Source: an uncultured Erysipelotrichaceae bacterium
Lineage (GTDB): Bacteria > Bacillota_I > Bacilli_A > RF39 > UBA660
Direction: 5' to 3'
Assembly (NCBI GenBank): GCA_902783215.1
Contig: CACZQD010000107.1
Coordinates: 1 to 5,894 of the forward strand
Length of the DNA stretch: 5,894 nucleotides
In this document: positions 5,496 through 5,894 of the stretch, piece by piece
Layout of the letters: every line of letters starts with the position of its first letter
Position numbering within the stretch: the first letter of the stretch is position 1
Translations under genes and position numbers: made by a program
Notes under the pieces: generated by a model
The model's database searches: none
What the model was told of the DNA's origin: nothing
The model's input: only the letters and a program-made list of their open reading frames with translations

Positions 5496-5870
5496 ATGAT
5501 GTTTTTATCAGATATCGATGTTAATGCCACTTATTCATGTGGAAATATTGGATTAGAATTTGGAGGAATGCTTCCATATGCTATTTCTAATATTATTAGA
5601 ATTATTCAAATTATTGTACCAATTTTATTAATTATATTTGGTATGATTGATTTAGTAAAAGCTGTTACGGCAGGAAAAGAAGATGAAATAAAAAAAGCTC
5701 AAACGGGATTTATTAGAAGATTATTTATGGGTGTATTAGTTTTCTTTGTTATATTCTTAGTTCAAATGATCGTTTCATTTGTATCAAATAAAGATGCTAA
5801 TGTTTCTAATTGCTTTAACTGTTTTGTTAATGGAAAAGTTAATACATCTGCTTGTAAGATAGTTAGATAA
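5496..5870 (+). CDS. VirB2/TrbC-like two-helix pilin candidate, paralogue 4, without signal peptide
   Basis: A 124-residue protein with Cys15 in SCGN, helices at about 29-57 and 75-97, the loop AGKEDEIKKAQ, and a tail with NCFNCF (Cys106 and Cys109) and Cys120. It is closest to paralogue 3, with 88 of 93 bases alike in the core. Unlike the other three it has no signal peptide: only MMFLSDIDVNATY precedes the CGN motif. Two adjacent in-frame ATG codons (5496, 5499) are possible starts; AGGAGG at 5483-5488 fits the first best (seven bases). Upstream in this frame a TAG at 5463-5465 is met with no other start between, so no longer form exists. The sequence VNA-T just before the CGN region recalls the VNA cleavage site of paralogue 2, as if the signal's hydrophobic part had been lost. 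Its own strong promoter suggests high or separate expression. Membrane insertion without a cleaved signal is possible for a two-helix protein. Confidence 0.65.
   Translation: MMFLSDIDVNATYSCGNIGLEFGGMLPYAISNIIRIIQIIVPILLIIFGMIDLVKAVTAGKEDEIKKAQTGFIRRLFMGVLVFFVIFLVQMIVSFVSNKDANVSNCFNCFVNGKVNTSACKIVR
5610..5702 (+). repeat. Duplicated VirB2-like core, pair B, copy 2
   Basis: Partner of 4125-4217 with 88 of 93 identical bases, although the two genes are separated by the 1.1 kb surface-protein gene. Confidence 0.85.
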
Positions 5871-5894
5871 TTAAATAATAAAAAAGGATAAAAA

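Overview
The window is a compact, one-directional block of nine genes from a very AT-rich, low-GC Gram-positive bacterium, most likely a gut Bacilli or Mollicutes-related lineage. This rests on the base composition, the strong AGGAGG-type ribosome binding sites, consensus sigma-A style promoters and A/T-ending codons. TGA is used as a stop at 487-489 and 3944-3946, each directly before signals for the next gene, so this is the standard bacterial code and not the Mycoplasma code. All genes are on the + strand and no gap exceeds 160 bases. There are no RNA genes, insertion sequences or CRISPR arrays.

Layout: (1) 1-489 is the C-terminal part of a TadB/TadC-like type II secretion F-family membrane protein, cut by the window edge. 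(2) 554-811 is a small pilin-like protein with one membrane helix and six cysteines. It has its own promoter and a likely terminator. (3) 971-1504 and 1517-2077 are a tandem pair of related TadE-like single-helix surface proteins behind a second promoter. (4) 2143-3075 is a CpaE/TadZ-like protein (receiver-like domain plus MinD/ParA-type fold with a degenerate P-loop). It opens a third, tightly packed operon. (5) 3089-3505, 3515-3946 and 3960-4358 are three tandem VirB2/TrbC-like two-helix pilin candidates with signal peptides. (6) 4358-5440 is a membrane-anchored, pilin-like multidomain surface protein. (7) 5496-5870 is a fourth VirB2-like paralogue, without a signal peptide and with its own perfect-consensus promoter.

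Taken together this looks like the structural half of a cell-surface filament or secretion machine. Tad/type IV pilus-type inner-membrane and localisation proteins (TadC-like, TadZ-like) sit with several candidate extracellular subunits, and with a four-member family of two-helix proteins whose topology resembles type IV secretion pilins. The last family is not part of a classical Tad locus, so the cluster may be a hybrid or undescribed apparatus. Four promoters share an unusually similar TATAG-TANNNT -10 region with 17-base spacers, which suggests the transcription units are expressed together. Assignments to families rest on reading the sequence only; no database search was possible.
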